Notes under the pieces: model-generated
What the model saw: the letters and a program-made list of their open reading frames with translations, nothing else
What the model was told of the DNA's origin: nothing
The model's database searches: none
Shown here: positions 61,014 through 64,000 of the stretch, one piece after another
How the letters are laid out: each line of letters starts with the position of its first letter
Position numbering within the stretch: position 1 is the stretch's first letter
Position numbers and translations under genes: made by a program
Source: Paenibacillus sp. 481
GTDB lineage: Bacteria; Bacillota; Bacilli; Paenibacillales; Paenibacillaceae
Reading direction: 5' to 3'
Assembly: GCF_021223605.1 (NCBI RefSeq)
Contig: NZ_CP075175.1
Coordinates: 3,985,501 to 4,049,500 of the forward strand
Length of the DNA stretch: 64,000 bases

Positions 61014-61700
61014 ATGAGAAATTTTGCGTTAGGTTTAGTGGAAGTTGACGGTTATCTAGGAGCTATTGCCGCTCTGGATGCCGCTTTGAAGGCAGCAAAT
61101 GTGACTTGCATTGGCATGGAAAAAGTGAATGCCGGAATTATGACAGTCAAGTTAAGCGGTGATGTTGGGGCCGTGCAAGCGGCTGTAGCTGCCGGAGCGG
61201 AGACTGCTGCGCAATTGAAGGTGCTACTGAGACATCATGTGATTGCAAGGCTGCATGAGGAGACTGCTGCTATGATGCTCGGTCTGAAGGATGAGAGTGC
61301 GAGTGAACAGCAGCCGGAGATCGCGAAGGAAGTTAGTGATCATACAAAGGCAGATGCGATGCTCGAAGTAGATGTAGCTACTACTGCAAAGGCAGATGGG
61401 GCAGATACGCCTGTCTCCACAGAAGCGACGGAAGCAAGCGCGTCGGAGGTAAATGTTCCAGGTACAAGCATCCAAGACACAAGCATTCAAGGCATAAGTA
61501 ATCAGGATGCAGATACTCAAGATACAACTTTTAAAGAATCAGGCACACAAACTGGTGCTAATCAGCCAATGACTTCTGCGTTTAGCGAGCAAATGAAGGT
61601 GGCAGAGCAGGTTGAGGCGATTGCAAATGTAGCTTCGCTAAAGCCGACTGCCTCATCCATAGTGAAGCGTTCGAAGAACAAAAATAAAGCCAGCTCTTAA
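61014..61700 (+). CDS. BMC shell protein with long disordered tail (EutK/EutM-like)
   Basis: Protein of 228 residues. Residues 1-90 are one canonical BMC domain (FALGLVEVDGYLGAIAALDAALKAANVTCIG, MTVKLSGDVGAVQAAVAAGAETA). The other 140 residues are acidic/Thr/Gln-rich and look disordered, with short repeats (SIQDTSIQGISNQDADTQDT) and a basic end (KRSKNKNKASS). Enterobacterial EutK also has a BMC domain plus an extension, but there it folds as a winged helix; this tail does not look so. It may anchor cargo or the outside of the shell. The start ATG 61014 follows eutL by 11 bp. Confidence 0.85.
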   Translation: MRNFALGLVEVDGYLGAIAALDAALKAANVTCIGMEKVNAGIMTVKLSGDVGAVQAAVAAGAETAAQLKVLLRHHVIARLHEETAAMMLGLKDESASEQQPEIAKEVSDHTKADAMLEVDVATTAKADGADTPVSTEATEASASEVNVPGTSIQDTSIQGISNQDADTQDTTFKESGTQTGANQPMTSAFSEQMKVAEQVEAIANVASLKPTASSIVKRSKNKNKASS

Positions 61701-61726
61701 AGATGTGATGGAGAGAAGGAGTATTG

Positions 61727-63238
61727 ATGGAAACATACGATAAAGACCTAAGATCCATTCAGGAAGTACGCGACCTGATCAAGAAGGCTAAGGAGGCACA
61801 AGCCAAGCTTGCCGTTATGACGCAGGAGCAAATTGATGCAATTGTCAAAGCAATCGCTGATGCTGGCTACACGCATCGCGAGAAACTAGCGAAGATGGCG
61901 AATGAGGAAACAGGCTTTGGTCGTTGGCAGGACAAGATCGTTAAAAATGCATTTGCTTCGAAGCATGTATATGAGTCGATCAAAGAGATGAAGACGGTTG
62001 GCGTCCTGACGGATGACAAAGCGAACAAAGTGATGGAAGTGGCGGTGCCTGTCGGCGTTGTTGCTGGTTTGATTCCATCGACGAATCCGACTTCTACCGT
62101 TATTTATAAAGCGCTTATCGCGCTTAAAGCGGGGAACAGCATCGTGTTCTCCCCGCATCCGAATGCGCTGAAGAGCATTTTGGAGACGGTGAAGGTGATC
62201 CATGAAGCGGCTGTGCAAGCGGGCTGCCCAGAAGGAGCTATTGCTACAATGACTGTTCCTACGATTCAAGGAACGGATCAATTGATGAAGCATAAAGACA
62301 CAGCCTTAATTCTGGCTACAGGTGGAGAGGCGATGGTCAAAGCGGCTTACTCCTCCGGTACCCCAGCGATTGGTGTCGGCCCAGGTAACGGCCCTGCCTT
62401 CATTGAAAAAAGTGCGAATATTCCGCTTGCGGTTAAGCGCATTTTGGATTCGAAGACATTCGACAACGGCACCATTTGTGCTTCCGAGCAATCCGTCGTC
62501 GTCGAAGCGTGCAGCAAGGAAGCTGTTGTTGCTGAGTTCAAGCGACAAGGAGCTTACTTCCTTACAGCAGAAGAAGCAGCGCAGCTTGGCCGATTCATTA
62601 TGCGTGCCAACGGCACGATGAATCCGCAAATCGTTGGCCGCAGCGTGGAGCATATCGCGAAGCTGGCGAACTTGAACATCCCAGCGGGCACACGTGTCCT
62701 CATCGCTGAGGAGACTCAAGTGGGCCGCAACGTGCCGTATTCGCGGGAGAAGCTGGCTCCGATTCTGGCGTTCTACACAGAAGAGAGCTGGGAGGCGGCA
62801 TGTGAGCGCTGTATCGAGATTTTGAATGGCGAAGGCGCTGGACATACGATGATGATCCACTCGGAAAACGAGGAAATCGTCCGTCAGTTTGCGCTTAAGA
62901 AACCGGTATCTCGATTGTTGGTGAACACAGCAGGGGCATTAGGCGGTATTGGCGCGACAACGGCGCTTGCACCTGCACTTACATTAGGCTGTGGTGCTGT
63001 GGGCGGAAGCTCAACTTCCGACAACATCAGTCCGCTTAACCTGCTTAACATTCGCAGACTGGCATATGGGCTGAAAGAGTTGGAAGACTTGGTTGAGCAG
63101 CCTGCTGTGGAAGCGGCGGCACAAGCAGCGCAACCAACAGCGCAACCTTCGGTGCAATCTGCACCAGTGGGCATTAGCTTGGATGATAAAGAGCAGCTCA
63201 TTAACATGATTGTGAAACGCATTTTGGAAAAAATGTAG
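61727..63238 (+). CDS. eutE: Acetaldehyde dehydrogenase (CoA-acylating) EutE
   Basis: Protein of 503 residues that oxidises acetaldehyde to acetyl-CoA with NAD and CoA inside the compartment. Aldehyde dehydrogenase motifs: PVGVVAGLIPSTNPTSTVIYKAL, GVGPGNGPAFIEKSA, catalytic Cys ~251 in DNGTICASEQSVV. The last 40 residues are a Gln/Ala/Pro linker and an amphipathic helix (LDDKEQLINMIVKRILEKM), a C-terminal encapsulation peptide; most EutE have it at the N-terminus. The start ATG 61727 has AGAAGGAG 5 nt upstream. Confidence 0.95.
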   Translation: METYDKDLRSIQEVRDLIKKAKEAQAKLAVMTQEQIDAIVKAIADAGYTHREKLAKMANEETGFGRWQDKIVKNAFASKHVYESIKEMKTVGVLTDDKANKVMEVAVPVGVVAGLIPSTNPTSTVIYKALIALKAGNSIVFSPHPNALKSILETVKVIHEAAVQAGCPEGAIATMTVPTIQGTDQLMKHKDTALILATGGEAMVKAAYSSGTPAIGVGPGNGPAFIEKSANIPLAVKRILDSKTFDNGTICASEQSVVVEACSKEAVVAEFKRQGAYFLTAEEAAQLGRFIMRANGTMNPQIVGRSVEHIAKLANLNIPAGTRVLIAEETQVGRNVPYSREKLAPILAFYTEESWEAACERCIEILNGEGAGHTMMIHSENEEIVRQFALKKPVSRLLVNTAGALGGIGATTALAPALTLGCGAVGGSSTSDNISPLNLLNIRRLAYGLKELEDLVEQPAVEAAAQAAQPTAQPSVQSAPVGISLDDKEQLINMIVKRILEKM

Positions 63239-63309
63239 TTCAGGTTTACATCTTTATGCAAACGTTTATCCACCACATTTAACATACAACTACTAGGAGG
63301 AATTTTAAA

Positions 63310-63600
63310 ATGGCAAACGCAAACGCATTGGGAATGGTTGAAACTAAAGGTTTGGTAGGTGCAATTGAAGCAGCAGACGCAATGGTGAAAGCAGCTAACG
63401 TAACGTTGATTGGTAAAGAGCAAATCGGTGCAGGTCTTGTTACAGTAATGGTTCGCGGTGATGTTGGTGCAGTTAAGGCAGCAACAGATGCAGGTGCAGC
63501 AGCAGCTGAGCGTGTAGGAGAATTGTTGTCCGTACATGTTATTCCAAGACCACATTCCGAAGTGGACGCGATTCTTCCAAAGACGAAAATTACAGAGTAA
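63310..63600 (+). CDS. eutM: Major microcompartment shell protein EutM
   Basis: Hexameric BMC shell protein of 96 residues: [57 protein letters not shown] is the canonical Pfam BMC pattern with the pore loop KEQIGAG. The start ATG 63310 has a strong AGGAGG about 9 nt upstream, consistent with high expression. It is separated by 71 bp from eutE and by 133 bp, including a hairpin, from the next gene. Confidence 0.96.
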   Translation: MANANALGMVETKGLVGAIEAADAMVKAANVTLIGKEQIGAGLVTVMVRGDVGAVKAATDAGAAAAERVGELLSVHVIPRPHSEVDAILPKTKITE

Positions 63601-63633
63601 TTACGACGTCATCATACATGTAGGCGGAAGGGA

Positions 63634-63656
63634 GGGTGCGGTGTAGAGCCGCACCC
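63634..63656 (+). terminator. Hairpin after eutM
   Basis: GGGTGCGG-TGTAGAG-CCGCACCC is a perfect 8-bp GC-rich stem without T-run. It may stabilise the eutM mRNA end or reduce read-through into the next gene. Confidence 0.6.
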
Positions 63657-63733
63657 CACTTCTTGCCAATTGCTAATTCGGATAGCCCTACTGCCAGTCG
63701 CTCGAATGATCGAGCGTAAAAGGATGTGAGAAC

Positions 63734-64000
63734 ATGGCTGTAATTACGGAAAGCGAACTGCGCAAATATTTTCGAAATCAAAATTTGAAAGAGGTTGCGG
63801 TATACGAGACGGTGAAGGGGACGATTTTGACGCCTTCAGCAAAGAGCTTCTTGACCGACCATCAGATTGAACTTCGATACGTGCAAGTTGCTGAACAATT
63901 AACTGTGCAATCAACTGTGCAATTAGCTGTACAAGCTTCTGTGCAAGCGTCTCAAGCGCCTCAAGTGTCCGATACGGATTCGGAAAGACTGCTGCCGAAG
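63734..64000 (+). CDS. eutT: Probable cobalamin adenosyltransferase EutT (partial, cut by right edge)
   Basis: First 89 codons only. The start ATG 63734 follows AGGATGTGAG. The N-terminus ITESELRKYFRNQNL... and TILTPSAKSFLTDHQIELRYV resemble the start of Firmicute EutT-type ATP:corrinoid adenosyltransferases (the TPSA-x-x-x-L segment). A Gln/Val/Ala-rich stretch follows (LTVQSTVQLAVQASVQAS). EutQ also has a TPxA segment early, so that is the main alternative. An adenosyltransferase would fit the AdoCbl need of EutBC and the riboswitch. Confidence 0.6.
   Translation, partial: MAVITESELRKYFRNQNLKEVAVYETVKGTILTPSAKSFLTDHQIELRYVQVAEQLTVQSTVQLAVQASVQASQAPQVSDTDSERLLPK

Noticed and set aside
63241..63309. 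A fourth EutV leader before eutM
   Set aside because: No paired hexaloop hairpins or terminator could be found in the 71-bp gap.

Overview
The window looks like a chromosomal segment of a low-to-mid GC, Gram-positive spore-former of the Paenibacillus/Bacillus type. The reasons are strong AGGAGG ribosome binding sites, many TTG and GTG starts, YdbS/YdbT, an SR1P-like peptide, LCP and SLH-type proteins, and a Firmicute-style ethanolamine (eut) locus with EutV/EutW. Genus is inference; no rRNA, tRNA or CRISPR was seen.

Layout. 1-3.5 kb: minus-strand set of AraC regulator, sulfatase, ABC permease and ABC ATPase (cut by the left edge), likely sulfate-ester/sulfonate use. 3.7-6.2 kb: two adjacent class-3 lipase paralogs, one without its nucleophile, and a secreted protein with 36-residue repeats. 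6.9-9.3 kb: Crp/Fnr regulator, PnuC and DeoD, a likely nicotinamide riboside/nucleoside salvage set. 9.9-11.5 kb: decayed genes (TetR, histidine kinase fragment) around a DUF4180 gene. 11.6-16.7 kb: TetR with DHA2 efflux pump; a second TetR with ydbS-ydbT. 17-33 kb: mixed single genes (PD-(D/E)XK-wHTH protein, serine hydrolase pseudogene, cupin, NmrA-like SDR, MocR, BenE, PPOX, HxlR/flavin reductase, LCP), SR1P-like peptide with pckA, and TetR with MFS. 33-46 kb: Ntn amidase, HTH regulator, TraB/GumN protein with SLH-like N-terminus, hydrolases, Crp/Fnr, Rpn nuclease, VOC protein, UbiD, and a second PD-(D/E)XK-wHTH protein. 46.6-51.3 kb: UhpT-like transporter divergent from a lipoprotein sensor, histidine kinase and response regulator.

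The most coherent system fills 51.3-64 kb: eutG, eutS, eutP, eutV, eutW, eutA, eutB, eutC, eutL, a BMC protein with a long tail, eutE, eutM and the start of a probable eutT. Its control can be read from the sequence. A compact cobalamin riboswitch (51417-51503) is followed by a dual-hairpin ANTAR target and a T-run (51679-51726), the architecture of the EutX/Rli55 decoy RNAs. Three more dual-hairpin/terminator leaders precede eutG, eutS and eutA. The inferred circuit is that ethanolamine signals through EutW to EutV, which antiterminates these leaders, while the riboswitch RNA titrates EutV when cobalamin is lacking.

A second overall feature is a dispersed 183-184 bp palindromic element. It has four intergenic copies (6.2, 9.6, 16.8 and 32.7 kb), all in the same orientation, with nested inverted repeats built on AACGGTT. 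It codes for nothing and looks like a MITE or a structured-RNA repeat.
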